DNA of 64,000 nucleotides, from assembly GCA_026389845.1 (NCBI GenBank), contig JAPLHB010000135.1, forward strand, positions 1-64,000, in the 5' to 3' direction. The position numbers were made by a program, and so were the translations under genes. Source of the stretch: Chloroflexota bacterium. Its GTDB lineage: Bacteria; Chloroflexota; Anaerolineae; CG2-30-64-16. Below, in pieces: positions 7,617-16,183 of this stretch. The notes beneath the pieces were generated by a model. The model was not told where the DNA came from. It worked only from the letters and a program-made list of their open reading frames with translations, and did no database searches. Position 1 is the stretch's first letter. Each line of letters opens with the position of its first letter.

Positions 7617-9077
7617 ATGCAAGCCGTGATCAACGCGCGCACGAGCGGCTGGTCCGCCAAGACACGCGCTTATAACACAAACGGCCTCGCGATTGACGAA
7701 ATCCGCCAGCGAGTGGTCGGGTTGGACGTCAAGGTGCCGGTGCTCGACGGCAGCCGGCGGCCCTACGTCAACTTCGACAACGCAGCTACGACGCCGGCCT
7801 TCTGGGACGTCATCGAAACCCTCGACCTCTTCCTGCCTTGGTATTCCAGCGTCCATCGTGGCAGTGGCTTCAAGTCGCAGATTTCCACCCGGGCCTACGA
7901 CGATGCGCGCGCGATCGTCGGTCGTTTTTTCGGCGCCGACCTCGCCAGCCAGGTGGTGATCTTCGGCAAGAACAGTTCCGAGGTCATCAACAAGGCCGCC
8001 CGGCGCATCCCCATCGCCCCGGACGACGTCGTTCTGGTCTCGCTGATGGAGCACCATTCCAACGATCTGCCCTGGCGCGCCCAAGCGAAGACGTTGCACG
8101 TTGAGGTCAAGCAGGACGGGCAACTCGATCTGGACGACCTGCGCCGCAAGTTCGAGGAGCACCGGGGCCACGTGAAGCTGCTGGCGATCACCGGCGCTTC
8201 CAACGTCACCGGCTACATCACCCCGATCCACGAGCTGGCCGAGCTGGCTCACCGCCACGGCGCGCAAATCCTGGTGGACGCGGCCCAACTGGCTCCGCAC
8301 CGCGCTATCACGATGCTGCCTCCGCATGACCCCGGTCACATTGACTTTTTGGCCGCGTCCGCGCACAAGATGTACGCGCCCTTCGGCGCGGGCGTGCTGA
8401 TCGGCCCGCGGGAGACCTTCGCCAAAGGCGCGCCCGATTACAGTGGCGGCGGCACGGTGGAGATCGTCACCGAGGACGATGTCTACTGGACCTCGCCCCC
8501 GGAGCGGGATGAGGCCGGCAGCCCGAACCTGCTCGGCGCGGTGGCGCTGGCGGCCGCATGCAAGGCGCTGCACGAAATCGGCATGGAGCGCCTGGCGCAA
8601 CACGAGGCCGACCTCACCCGTTACGCGTTGACCGAGCTGAGCAAGATCGAGGGGATGGAGATCTACGGCGACCCCGACCCGGCGCGAGCCGAAAGCCGGC
8701 TGGGGGTGATCCCGTTTAACGTCAAGGGATTGTCGCACTACCTGGTGGCGGCCGTGCTCGGCGCCGAATACGCCATCGGCGTGCGCAACGGCTGCTTCTG
8801 CGCCCACCCCTACGTTCTGCGCCTGCTCGACATCGCCGAGCCGATCGCCTGGAGCTGGCGCAAACAGGTGGTGGCGGGTGTGCGGGCGCACCTGCCCGGC
8901 CTGATCCGGGTCAGCTTCGGGTGCTACAACAGCCACGAAGAAGTGGATTTGCTGATGAGCGCACTCAGCAACATCGCCGCGGGCGAGATCGCCGGCGACT
9001 ACGAGCAAGATCGCGCCACCGGCACCTTCCGCGAGCGGACGTTTCAGCCGGAGATGGACGCGTATTTTAAGTTGTGA
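7617..9077 (+). CDS. Cysteine desulfurase-like aminotransferase class V (SufS-type)
   Basis: 486 aa, PLP-dependent fold type I. Visible are FDNAATTP near the N-terminus, MEHHSND (about residue 143, cofactor stacking histidine), the PLP lysine in SAHKMYAPFG (K251) and a cysteine loop RNGCFCAHP (C393/C395) in the place of the SufS nucleophile. It would mobilise sulfur from cysteine or a similar substrate. It is longer than typical SufS (about 410 aa), with an N-terminal extension of about 45 aa, and no Fe-S assembly genes flank it. A specialised thiol or selenium role is possible. Ribosome binding site AGGAGGGGG precedes ATG. Confidence 0.85.
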   Translation: MQAVINARTSGWSAKTRAYNTNGLAIDEIRQRVVGLDVKVPVLDGSRRPYVNFDNAATTPAFWDVIETLDLFLPWYSSVHRGSGFKSQISTRAYDDARAIVGRFFGADLASQVVIFGKNSSEVINKAARRIPIAPDDVVLVSLMEHHSNDLPWRAQAKTLHVEVKQDGQLDLDDLRRKFEEHRGHVKLLAITGASNVTGYITPIHELAELAHRHGAQILVDAAQLAPHRAITMLPPHDPGHIDFLAASAHKMYAPFGAGVLIGPRETFAKGAPDYSGGGTVEIVTEDDVYWTSPPERDEAGSPNLLGAVALAAACKALHEIGMERLAQHEADLTRYALTELSKIEGMEIYGDPDPARAESRLGVIPFNVKGLSHYLVAAVLGAEYAIGVRNGCFCAHPYVLRLLDIAEPIAWSWRKQVVAGVRAHLPGLIRVSFGCYNSHEEVDLLMSALSNIAAGEIAGDYEQDRATGTFRERTFQPEMDAYFKL

Positions 9078-9078
9078 T

Positions 9079-9170
9079 ACTGGAAGCTAGAAGCTAGATG
9101 CTGGAACCACGACGCGTCGCCGTTGCCCAGATGTCACCAGCTTCCAGCTTCGAGTTTCCAGTTTCAAGGA
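9079..9170. repeat. Palindromic heptanucleotide array (GGAAGCT)
   Basis: Degenerate GGAAGCT/AGAAGCT units (9084-9110), a GC-rich spacer, then inverted CTTCCAG/TTTCCAG units (about 9140-9168). It fills the whole gap between the desulfurase-like gene and the ribosome binding site of the following small gene. Confidence 0.85.
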
Positions 9171-9177
9171 GGCGAGA

Positions 9178-9543
9178 ATGGGATTCCTGGATAACTTGAA
9201 GAAGGCGCTTGGCGGCGGCCAGGGCGCCAAAGGTAGCGGCGGCGGCAGCAGCCGCTTCGGCGGCGGCGACCCCAACGCCTACTGGATCTACGCGCAATGC
9301 CGGCGCTGCGGCGAGCCGCTCAAGGCGCGCGTCAACCTGATGAACGATCCCAGCGAAGCCGACGAGGGCGAAGGCTGGGTCGTCCGCAAGGGCCTCAGCG
9401 GCACCGGCGTCAACCGCTGCTTCCAGACCGTCGAAGTCACCCTCACGCTCGACGCGAAGAAGCGAAGTGTGATCGCGAGCGAAGCAGTGGGGGGAAAGTT
9501 GATCACGGAAGAAGAGTACGAAGCGCTACTTCGTGCTGCGTGA
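9178..9543 (+). CDS. Small conserved protein with CxxC motif, unknown function
   Basis: 121 aa, preceded by a good ribosome binding site (AGGAGG, 9169-9174). The N-terminus has an amphipathic helix (GFLDNLKKALGG), then a Gly/Ser-rich stretch, then a compact domain with CRRCGEPLK (about residues 41-50), a further cysteine (NRCFQTVE), and a C-terminal helix (TEEEYEALLRAA). The cysteines could bind a metal. It may form an operon with the upstream gene. I do not recognise a characterised family. Confidence 0.7.
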   Translation: MGFLDNLKKALGGGQGAKGSGGGSSRFGGGDPNAYWIYAQCRRCGEPLKARVNLMNDPSEADEGEGWVVRKGLSGTGVNRCFQTVEVTLTLDAKKRSVIASEAVGGKLITEEEYEALLRAA

Positions 9544-9606
9544 TGCGTGGTGCGTGATACGTGACATGATTTTTGCACAGTACGCAACACGCAATACGCA
9601 ACACAT
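9533..9606. repeat. Palindromic heptanucleotide array (CGTGCTG / CAACACG)
   Basis: Direct units CGTGCTG CGTGATG CGTGGTG CGTGATA (9533-9560), spacer, then inverted ACGCAAC/ACGCAAT units (9583-9606). The left arm overlaps the last codons and stop of the preceding gene, so the repeat encodes its final Arg-Ala-Ala. Confidence 0.85.
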
Positions 9607-9624
9607 GATTTCCAAGGAGCAAAC

Positions 9625-10395
9625 ATGGTGACGAGAAAACCCATTCTTGCCGGCAACTGGAAGATGAACAAGACCCCGGCGGAAGCAGTCGAGTTCGTGC
9701 GGGCGCTGCGCCCCAAGGTCACACCATACCCGCAGGTGGAAACGGTGGTGTGCCCGCCGTTCGTGGCGCTGCCGGCCGTGGCCGACGCACTGCGGGGCGT
9801 GAAGATCGGCGTCGGCGCGCAGAATATGCACTGGGCCGAGAACGGCGCGTACACCGGCGAGGTGTCGGCGGCGATGCTGGCCGGGTTGGCCGGCTACGTC
9901 ATCATCGGCCACTCGGAGCGACGGCAATTCTTCGCCGAGACCGACGAGGGCGTCAACAAGAAGCTCAAGGCCGTGCTGGCGCATGGCCTGGTTCCCATCG
10001 TCTGCGTGGGCGAAGACCTGGCCCAAAACGAGGCCGGCGTCACCGATTCGTTCGTCAGCGGGCAGGTGCGCGCGGCGCTTGCCGGCCTCAGCGCCAGCCA
10101 GGCGACCGGTGTCGTCATCGCCTACGAGCCGATCTGGGCCATCGGCACGGGCAAGACCGCCACGTCCGAGGTCGCCAACCGCGTGTGCGGGCTGGTGGTG
10201 CGCGGGGCGGTCGCCGGCCTCTACGGCGAGCAGGTGGCGCAGACGATCCGCATCCAGTATGGCGGCAGCGCCAACGAGAAGAACATCGGCGAGCTGATGG
10301 CGATGCCCGATATTGACGGCGCCCTGATCGGCGGCGCGAGCCTGAAGGTGGACGCGTTCGCGGAGATGGTGCGGATCACCGCTGAACAGCGGTAG
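9625..10395 (+). CDS. tpiA: Triose-phosphate isomerase
   Basis: 256 aa, usual length. Converts dihydroxyacetone phosphate and glyceraldehyde 3-phosphate in glycolysis and gluconeogenesis. AGNWKMNKT holds the N-terminal catalytic lysine, IIGHSERR the electrophilic histidine, [14 protein letters not shown] the catalytic glutamate with the phosphate loop, and [10 protein letters not shown] the C-terminal phosphate-binding motif. All key residues are present. AGGAG precedes the ATG. The neighbouring glycolytic genes are elsewhere; an aldolase and a sugar kinase occur at the far right of the window. Confidence 0.98.
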   Translation: MVTRKPILAGNWKMNKTPAEAVEFVRALRPKVTPYPQVETVVCPPFVALPAVADALRGVKIGVGAQNMHWAENGAYTGEVSAAMLAGLAGYVIIGHSERRQFFAETDEGVNKKLKAVLAHGLVPIVCVGEDLAQNEAGVTDSFVSGQVRAALAGLSASQATGVVIAYEPIWAIGTGKTATSEVANRVCGLVVRGAVAGLYGEQVAQTIRIQYGGSANEKNIGELMAMPDIDGALIGGASLKVDAFAEMVRITAEQR

Positions 10396-10437
10396 ATTGG
10401 TGCATCGGGTGCTCCCAATTTGCCGACCGGCCTTTCC

Positions 10438-11187
10438 ATGACTCTTCTCCCCCAACTCTTCTCCTTCGCCCTCACCCTGGCCGCGCTGGTCGCGCTCGGC
10501 CGTTGGATCACGCGGCAGGTGCAAGTGCTCGGCTGGCGGCTGACGGCCAACGAGAGCGCGGCAGCGATGGCGTACTTCCTGGTGATGCTGCCGGGCATCT
10601 TCCTCCATGAGTTGAGCCACTACGTCGTGGCTCGGCTGCTTGGACTGAAGGTGGGCAAGTTTGCACTGGGACCGCGCCGGCAGGGGCAGATGGTTCAGTT
10701 GGGGTCGGTGACAGTGGGGAGCGGCGGCGCCCTGTTAGACAGCCTGGTGGGGCTGGCGCCGTTTCTCAGTGGGACGGCCGTACTGTTGCTGGTCGGCTAC
10801 CGGGTGTTCGATGTGGGCGCGCTCGGCATCGCGTGGCAACGCGGGGGCTGGGGCGCGGTGTTGGCCGCGGTGAACGGCATCTGGCGGGTGTCCGATTTCT
10901 GGCTCTGGGCCTATCTCATCTTCGTCGTCAGCAATTCGATGATCCCCAGCCAATCCGACCGCCGGCCGTGGCTGACGGTCGCGATCTTCGGCGGCATCGC
11001 ACTGACCCTGGCCTACCTGCTGGGGGGCTTGTCGGTGCTGCCGGAGGCTGCCGGCATCCACGTGGCCGGCGCACTCCAGGCGTTGACGCTGGGGTTTCTG
11101 TTCACCCTGGTGTTGGATCTGATCGCCGCCGCGGCGTTGTGGATCGCCGAAGCCGCGATCCTGGCGCTGAAACGGCCACGCAACTGA
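10438..11187 (+). CDS. Multi-pass membrane protein with HExxH motif (M50-like)
   Basis: 249 aa from ATG 10438 (an in-frame TTG at 10420 would add 6 residues). It has five or six hydrophobic segments. In the second, GIFLHELSHYVVARLLGLKVG carries HELSH, a zinc-metalloprotease HExxH motif set in a membrane helix as in site-2 protease (M50) relatives. I do not see a clear second metal-ligand motif (NxxPxxxLD), so proteolytic activity is uncertain. It may process or bind membrane proteins. It follows tpiA by 42 bp. Confidence 0.7.
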   Translation: MTLLPQLFSFALTLAALVALGRWITRQVQVLGWRLTANESAAAMAYFLVMLPGIFLHELSHYVVARLLGLKVGKFALGPRRQGQMVQLGSVTVGSGGALLDSLVGLAPFLSGTAVLLLVGYRVFDVGALGIAWQRGGWGAVLAAVNGIWRVSDFWLWAYLIFVVSNSMIPSQSDRRPWLTVAIFGGIALTLAYLLGGLSVLPEAAGIHVAGALQALTLGFLFTLVLDLIAAAALWIAEAAILALKRPRN

Positions 11188-11204
11188 CAAAACCAAGGAA
11201 TGAT

Positions 11205-11283
11205 CCACGAATTGCGCGAATTACGCGAACAAAATTGGCAAAGATTCGCGTAATTCGCGGATGGAAAATTGACGGATTCGTGG
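11205..11283. repeat. Palindromic repeat (CGCGAATTACGCGAA)
   Basis: A perfect 15-bp inverted pair, 11215-11229 and 11245-11259, nested inside outer arms CCACGAAT (11205-11212) and ATTCGTGG (11276-11283). It fills the gap before the next gene and could terminate upstream transcription. It is one of several small palindromic families in the window. Confidence 0.8.
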
Positions 11284-11289
11284 TAGAAT
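11281..11289 (+). promoter_or_regulatory. Extended -10 promoter, apparently leaderless
   Basis: TGG-TAGAAT (11281-11289) ends 6 nt before ATG 11296. As at 4156 and 62002, this places the transcript start at the start codon. No ribosome binding site is visible. Confidence 0.55.
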
Positions 11290-11295
11290 AGCGCC

Positions 11296-12327
11296 ATGGA
11301 CGAGAAACTAGCCCGCTATGCGCGGCAGATCATTTATCCGGGCATCGGTGCGGCGGGGCAGGTCGCGCTGCTGGATGCCCGCGTGACCATCATCGGCGTC
11401 GGCGCGACCGGCTCGGTGCTGGCGAACCATCTGGCACGGGCTGGCGTGGGGCGTCTGCGCCTGGTGGATCGCGATTTCATCGAGTTGAACAATCTCCAGC
11501 GCCAGCTCCTCTACGACGAGGACGACATCGCGGCCGTGTTGCCGAAGGCCGTGGCCGCCGCGCACAAGCTCCGGCGGATCAACAGCGCCATCGCCATCGA
11601 AGATGTGGTGGCCGACGTGACCCCGGCCAACATCATGCCCCTGGTGGCTGACGCGGACGTGGTGCTGGACGGCACGGACAACTTCGCGACGCGCTACCTC
11701 ATCAACGACGCCTGCGTCAAGCTGGGCAAGCCATGGGTCTATTGCGGCGTGATCGGCGCCTATGGCATGACCATGACAATCCGCCCCGGCGTGACCCCCT
11801 GCCTGCGCTGCGTGATGGGTGAGCTGCCGGCGCCCGGAACCGTGCCCACCTGTGACACGGCCGGCGTCATCGGGCCGATCGTAGCCCTCATGGGGTCCAT
11901 CGCCGCCACCGAGGCGATCAAGCTGCTGGTGGGCAACGGCACGCTCAACCCCGGCATGATCCACGTGGACCTGTGGGAGGACAGCTTCGATCGGTTCGAG
12001 CTGGGCGGTCCGCGGCTCGATTGTCCCACCTGCGGCCAGCACGATTACCCCTTCCTCAACGCCGAGGCCGGCGCGCGGACGACCTCTCTCTGCGGCCGTG
12101 ACGCGGTCCAGGTGAGCGTGACTGGCGCGCGCGGCCTGGATCTCGCGGCCCTGGCCGACCGCCTGGCCGCGGCCCACGTGGGCGCGGTGCAGGCCAACCC
12201 CTACCTGGTGCGCGCGGTGATTGACGGCTACGAGTTCACCGTCTTCCCCGACGGTCGGGCGATCATCAAGGGGACGAGCGATGAAGCTGTCGCGGGGACA
12301 TTGTATGCGCGGTATGTGGGGATGTGA
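11296..12327 (+). CDS. ThiF/MoeB/HesA-family E1-like adenylyltransferase
   Basis: 343 aa. The Rossmann fold carries the ATP-binding motif IIGVGATGSVLANHLARAG (about residues 32-50), the acidic and arginine-containing VDRDFIELNNLQRQ segment, and a DGTDNFATRYLIND loop. Zinc ligands are CLRC (about 172-175) and CPTC near residue 240. TCDTAGVIGP holds the candidate active-site cysteine. Such enzymes adenylate the C-terminal glycine of a ubiquitin-like sulfur carrier (ThiS/MoaD). No ThiS/MoaD gene or rhodanese domain is adjacent, so the pathway (thiamine, molybdopterin or cysteine) cannot be assigned. The C-terminal 80 aa look like a small extra domain. Confidence 0.9.
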   Translation: MDEKLARYARQIIYPGIGAAGQVALLDARVTIIGVGATGSVLANHLARAGVGRLRLVDRDFIELNNLQRQLLYDEDDIAAVLPKAVAAAHKLRRINSAIAIEDVVADVTPANIMPLVADADVVLDGTDNFATRYLINDACVKLGKPWVYCGVIGAYGMTMTIRPGVTPCLRCVMGELPAPGTVPTCDTAGVIGPIVALMGSIAATEAIKLLVGNGTLNPGMIHVDLWEDSFDRFELGGPRLDCPTCGQHDYPFLNAEAGARTTSLCGRDAVQVSVTGARGLDLAALADRLAAAHVGAVQANPYLVRAVIDGYEFTVFPDGRAIIKGTSDEAVAGTLYARYVGM

Positions 12328-12333
12328 GTTTTC

Positions 12334-13302
12334 ATGTCCGATTCCGCCACCCTGGCCCCCTTCTCCCCCGCGCACCTGCCCGCCCTGGTCGCGTTCCTCA
12401 ACCGCGTCTTGGCGGGGCGCCGGCACTGGGCGCCGATTACCGCGGCGGATTTCGCCGAGCGGGTGCTGGAGCAGCCGGCGTTCGATCCGAACGGGCTGAT
12501 CCTGGCCTGGGCTGCAGGGCAGGTGGTGGGCGGCGTTCACGCGATCAAGCCGCCGCCATTGCTACCGGTGTACCAGGAGCACGAGCCGCGCCATCACGTG
12601 GCCTGGCTGGCGGTCGAGCCGGACTTCAAGGGGCAAGGAGTTGGCAATCGCCTGCTGCGGGCCGCCGAGAGCTACCTCTACTATTGTCCCGTCCACTTCG
12701 CCTGGCAAACCGCGCCGTTTTATGGGATCATCGAGAAGCTGTGGGTTCCGTGGTACGGCTCCACCGAGCGGATGGGGGTCAGCGCGGTGCACGACAAGGC
12801 GCTGATCGCATGGCTGGGACAACGCGGCTACCAGGTGGTGCACCCCGGCGACGTGAGTATGCTCGCGTCGCTGGCCGCGCGCGCGCGTCCTGCCGACTCC
12901 AATCTGGCGCTCGTTGACCTGCGCCTGACGCCGGTCAACGAGCGGTCGCCGTGGACGGGGGACGAAGCGTTCTACCGGCTGCGCGGCTGGGGCGCAAATG
13001 GCGGCCGGCCCTACCAGGGACTTGTCGTCGCGGATTGCGAACGTGCGGTGGGCAGCGTCGCCTGGTATCCCTTGCCCGATGGGGCAACGGCCGCGCTCGC
13101 CTGGATCGGCCTGGAGCGCGCGTATCGCGGCCTGCACTTCGGCTCTTACCTGCTCGACAGCGCGCTGGTCGAGATGGCCGACCAGGGTTACCGCGCCGTG
13201 GAAGTTCACGTCCATACCAAAGACAGCCCCGAAGCGGTCGCCCTGTTTCGTCGTCGTGGGTTCGAGGTGATTGATTATTGGGTCAACCTGGTCAAAACCT
13301 GA
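12334..13302 (+). CDS. GNAT-family N-acetyltransferase, tandem domains
   Basis: 322 aa with two GNAT domains. The first (about residues 5-150) has the acetyl-CoA loop in VEPDFKGQGVGNRLL, a clear Q/RxxGxG/A motif. The second (about 190-320) has LERAYRGLHFGSYLL and the C-terminal SPEAVALFRRRGFEV motif. It transfers an acyl group to an amine; the substrate is unknown. It starts 6 bp after the ThiF-like gene, so the two are probably co-transcribed. Confidence 0.88.
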   Translation: MSDSATLAPFSPAHLPALVAFLNRVLAGRRHWAPITAADFAERVLEQPAFDPNGLILAWAAGQVVGGVHAIKPPPLLPVYQEHEPRHHVAWLAVEPDFKGQGVGNRLLRAAESYLYYCPVHFAWQTAPFYGIIEKLWVPWYGSTERMGVSAVHDKALIAWLGQRGYQVVHPGDVSMLASLAARARPADSNLALVDLRLTPVNERSPWTGDEAFYRLRGWGANGGRPYQGLVVADCERAVGSVAWYPLPDGATAALAWIGLERAYRGLHFGSYLLDSALVEMADQGYRAVEVHVHTKDSPEAVALFRRRGFEVIDYWVNLVKT

Positions 13303-13346
13303 ATGCTGAGGAATACGCGGCTCGTGGAGCCAAAAGAGGGTTAGTC

Positions 13347-14789
13347 ATGCAAGTCTTGAAATTCGGCGGCACGTCCGTCAATGACGCGAAAGCGATTGCC
13401 CAAGTCGTCGCCATCGTGGCCGATCAACGACGCACCGACCCGAACGTGGTGGTCATCACGTCGGCCATGCGGGGCGTCACCGACCTGCTGATTGATTCGG
13501 CCAGGGCCGCGGCCGCGGGTGACCGGCAACGCTACCGCGATGCCCGGCTGATCCTGATGACCCGCCACCACGACGCAGCCGAGGCGCTCGTCCACGATCT
13601 GGACGACCTCCAACGGCTGCTGGGCGACGTAGACGAGCGGATTCGCGAGTTCGAGCGCCTTTGCATGGCTGTCGCGATCCTGGGCGAGCTGACCGACCGC
13701 GGCTTGGCCGTGATCTCCGGTTTGGGCGAGCGGCTGCTGGCGCCGATCCTGGCCGCGGCGCTCCGCGCCCGCGGGCTGAAGACCGAATTCGTAGACGCGG
13801 GCGAGCTGATCGTCACCGACGACAACTACGCCTCGGCCGCGCCGGACATGGACGCCACCCGAGCCAAGAGCCGCGCCCGGCTGCTGCCCCTGCTGGAACG
13901 GGGCGCCGTGCCGGTCGTCACCGGCTTCGTGGCTGCCACGGTTGACGGCGTGCCGACCGTGTTGGGCCGCGGCGGCTCCGACTATTCGGCCGGCATCCTG
14001 GGCGCTGCGCTGGACGCCGACGAGGTGCAAATTTGGACCGACGTAGACGGTGTGCTCACCGCAGACCCGCGCATCGTGAAGGATGCCCGGCCGCTGGCCG
14101 AGTTGAGCTATAGCGAGGCCGCCGAGCTGGCCTATTTCGGCGCAAAGGTGCTGCACCCCAAGACGATGCTGCCCGCGATTGACCGCGGCATCCCGATCAG
14201 CGTGCGCAATACCTTCAACCCGGCGTTTCCCGGCACCTTTGTCGTGGCCCAGGCGAAGAACGGCGGCACCGTCAAGGCGTTGACGGTCATCCGTGGGTTG
14301 ACCCTGGTCACGGTGGCCGGGCGGGGCATGATGGGCGTGCCCGGCATCGCCGCGCGCACCTTCTCCACTGTGGCATCTCAGGACGCGAACGTGCTGATGA
14401 TCTCGCAGGCGTCGTCCGAGCAGAGCATCTGCTTCATCGTGCCGGAGGCCGACGCCGGCCACGTGACCGCCGCGCTGGAAAACGCCTTCGCAAGCGAAAT
14501 CCGCCGCCGGCTGATTGACCGGGTGACCTATGAGCGGGACGTCGTGATCGTGGCCGTGGTTGGCGAGGGGATGAAGGGCACGCCGGGCATCGCCGCGAAG
14601 CTTTTCGGCGCGCTGGGCGAGCACAACCTGAACGTCGTCGCCGTGGCCCAGGGGTCATCCGAGGCGAACATCTCCCTGGTGCTCGGCGCGGCCGATGCCG
14701 ATGCCGCGGTGCGGCACATTCACGCGGCGTTCAATCTGGGGGGAATGTTATCGCCCAATTCCCAAGCAACGCGAAACGTGGTAGAATAG
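13347..14789 (+). CDS. lysC: Aspartate kinase
   Basis: 480 aa. Phosphorylates aspartate, the first step to lysine, threonine and methionine. Motifs are LKFGGTSVNDAKA at the start, GFVAATVDGVPTVLGRGGSDYSA (substrate/ATP site), EVQIWTDVDGVLTADPR, and two C-terminal ACT domains (about 325-475; MMGVPGIAARTF and GMKGTPGIAAKLF), which are typical of feedback regulation. The length matches monofunctional, long-form aspartokinases of the AK III/ThrA type. ATG 13347 has an AGAGGG ribosome binding site. The stop overlaps a TGG-TAGAAT sequence that may be a promoter for the next gene. Confidence 0.96.
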   Translation: MQVLKFGGTSVNDAKAIAQVVAIVADQRRTDPNVVVITSAMRGVTDLLIDSARAAAAGDRQRYRDARLILMTRHHDAAEALVHDLDDLQRLLGDVDERIREFERLCMAVAILGELTDRGLAVISGLGERLLAPILAAALRARGLKTEFVDAGELIVTDDNYASAAPDMDATRAKSRARLLPLLERGAVPVVTGFVAATVDGVPTVLGRGGSDYSAGILGAALDADEVQIWTDVDGVLTADPRIVKDARPLAELSYSEAAELAYFGAKVLHPKTMLPAIDRGIPISVRNTFNPAFPGTFVVAQAKNGGTVKALTVIRGLTLVTVAGRGMMGVPGIAARTFSTVASQDANVLMISQASSEQSICFIVPEADAGHVTAALENAFASEIRRRLIDRVTYERDVVIVAVVGEGMKGTPGIAAKLFGALGEHNLNVVAVAQGSSEANISLVLGAADADAAVRHIHAAFNLGGMLSPNSQATRNVVE

Positions 14790-14825
14790 ACTGTAACGGA
14801 ATCGTTTGGCCTCCAGAGGTGTTTG

Positions 14826-15134
14826 ATGCTGACAGGAACATTGACTCAGAGGATGAGTGTATTGCTTGAGCGCGGTGTTTTCGAGAGCGAGGAAAGCCTG
14901 ACGACCTCGGCTTATCGCAGCCTGCTCACGTTGCAGCCAGAGCTTAAGGTTGAAATCGCCTTGTCCCTCTACCAGAAGGAGGAGATCTCCTTGGGACGCG
15001 CGGCGGAGATGGCCGGCGTTTCGCGGGAGCAGATGAAAGAGGTGTTAGCCGCCCGCGGGATTGAACGGAAATATCCCCAGCGATCTCAGGAGCAGGTGGA
15101 TCGAGATGTCAGGCTATTGCTGGAGCGCCGATGA
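14826..15134 (+). CDS. UPF0175-family antitoxin
   Basis: 102 aa. The C-terminal half (LSLYQKEEISLGRAAEMAGVSREQMKEVLAARGI) is the UPF0175 helix-turn-helix-like signature. The gene overlaps the next by 4 bp (ATGA), and that gene encodes a DUF3368 protein. The UPF0175-DUF3368 pair is a recurring predicted type II toxin-antitoxin module. It starts an accessory block after lysC. Start chosen at ATG 14826. Confidence 0.88.
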   Translation: MLTGTLTQRMSVLLERGVFESEESLTTSAYRSLLTLQPELKVEIALSLYQKEEISLGRAAEMAGVSREQMKEVLAARGIERKYPQRSQEQVDRDVRLLLERR

Positions 15135-15613
15135 GCGGCTTTCTGGTGGATACCGACATTCTCAGCATCTTCGCCAAAGCGAACGCTTTGGCCCTTCTGC
15201 GCGAGATCTTGGGATGTCAACGGCTGCCCATCACCACCGGAGTGTTCAACGAAATCGTCATTCCGCTGGAATATGGCTATGACTTCCCACGCCGCGTTAT
15301 GGCGGTGGCCGAAACAGTGTTGATGTCATCGGAGGAAGTAGCTGTTTTCGAGACGTTGCGGTTGGAAGGTAGGGTCAGCGCCGCCGATGCCGAGATCGTA
15401 GCGATTTGCCAACGGAGAAGCTGGATCTACGTCACGATGGATCGCGTGGCGGCTCGTTATGCGGAGATGCACGGTGTTCGCTCAGTGGATTTACACGCCT
15501 TGCTGAAAGCCGCTTTGACCGGCGGTCTGTTGGCAGAGGATCAGCTACGGGCGCTGGTCGAGCAGATGGAACGAGCAGATCACACTGTTTTCCCATTCAA
15601 GGAAGAGCTATAA
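15131..15613 (+). CDS. DUF3368 / PIN-like toxin
   Basis: 160 aa, PIN-like nuclease fold. FLVDTDILSIFAKAN near the N-terminus carries the first acidic residue, GVFNEIV a second, and VSAADAEIVAICQRRSWIYVTMDRVA the distal acidic cluster. This arrangement matches metal-dependent RNases of the PIN superfamily. Translation is coupled to the UPF0175 antitoxin through the ATGA overlap. Predicted to cleave RNA when free of its partner. Confidence 0.88.
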   Translation: MSGFLVDTDILSIFAKANALALLREILGCQRLPITTGVFNEIVIPLEYGYDFPRRVMAVAETVLMSSEEVAVFETLRLEGRVSAADAEIVAICQRRSWIYVTMDRVAARYAEMHGVRSVDLHALLKAALTGGLLAEDQLRALVEQMERADHTVFPFKEEL

Positions 15614-15622
15614 GGGAAACCT

Positions 15623-15886
15623 ATGAGCGCCGCTAAGAGCTCCATTTCTCAAGCCAAATCGTATCAGGAAATGGGCAAGTTTTGGGACACGCATGATCTG
15701 ACGCAGTTTTGGGATCAGACCGCACCGGCCGAGTTCGAGGTAGACATCCAATCCGAAGTCACCTACTACCCGGTGGATGTTACCCTGTCAACGCGGCTGG
15801 CCGACGTTGCGCGACGGCGTGGTATTTCGGCGGAGACGCTGCTCAATCTTTGGGTACAAGAACGGCTGGTGACTGCGACGGCTTAA
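15623..15886 (+). CDS. CopG-family antitoxin-like protein
   Basis: 87 aa. The opening KFWDTHDLTQFWDQT segment and the C-terminal ribbon-helix-helix-like VDVTLSTRLADVARRRGISAETLLNLWVQERL match the CopG_antitoxin type (PF12441 style). The usual partner is a BrnT-like or DUF4258 toxin, and I see none adjacent. It is either an orphan antitoxin or works with the neighbours at 15131 or 15897. 9 bp after the toxin stop. Confidence 0.8.
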   Translation: MSAAKSSISQAKSYQEMGKFWDTHDLTQFWDQTAPAEFEVDIQSEVTYYPVDVTLSTRLADVARRRGISAETLLNLWVQERLVTATA

Positions 15887-15896
15887 CGAGGATCCG

Positions 15897-16115
15897 ATGG
15901 TGATGAGTGATTCGTTTCCCCTCGGCTGGGATGAAGACCGTGTGCGACAGGTGCTGTCACACTACGAGCTTCAGACCGAAGATGAGGCGGCCGCCGAGGA
16001 TGAAGCCGCCTTCAAGGGAAAAAGACGGGCGGTCGTTGAGGTCCCCATCGAGCTGATGCCTGCGATTCGCGAACTACTCGGTCAATATCAAGCGCGGCCT
16101 GTCGTCGGGGCATAG
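15897..16115 (+). CDS. Small protein of unknown function in toxin-antitoxin block
   Basis: 72 aa (or 70 from ATG 15903), acidic middle. The N-terminal WDEDRVRQVLSHYELQTEDEAAAEDEAAF and the C-terminal VEVPIELMPAIRELLGQY look like a small two-part accessory or antitoxin-like protein. It follows the CopG-like gene by 10 bp. I know no assigned function. Confidence 0.65.
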   Translation: MVMSDSFPLGWDEDRVRQVLSHYELQTEDEAAAEDEAAFKGKRRAVVEVPIELMPAIRELLGQYQARPVVGA

Positions 16116-16183
16116 GCTGACCAGCGCCCTTGCGCGGGGTGCGCCGCCTACCCATCCCGTCCCCTATCTCCATCGGAGGCTCC

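Noticed and set aside
7467-9008. A 513-codon open frame antisense to the SufS-like gene
   Set aside because: It is a mirror of high-GC codon usage, has no ribosome binding site or recognisable domain, and its start is inside repeats. The plus strand has clear PLP-enzyme motifs.
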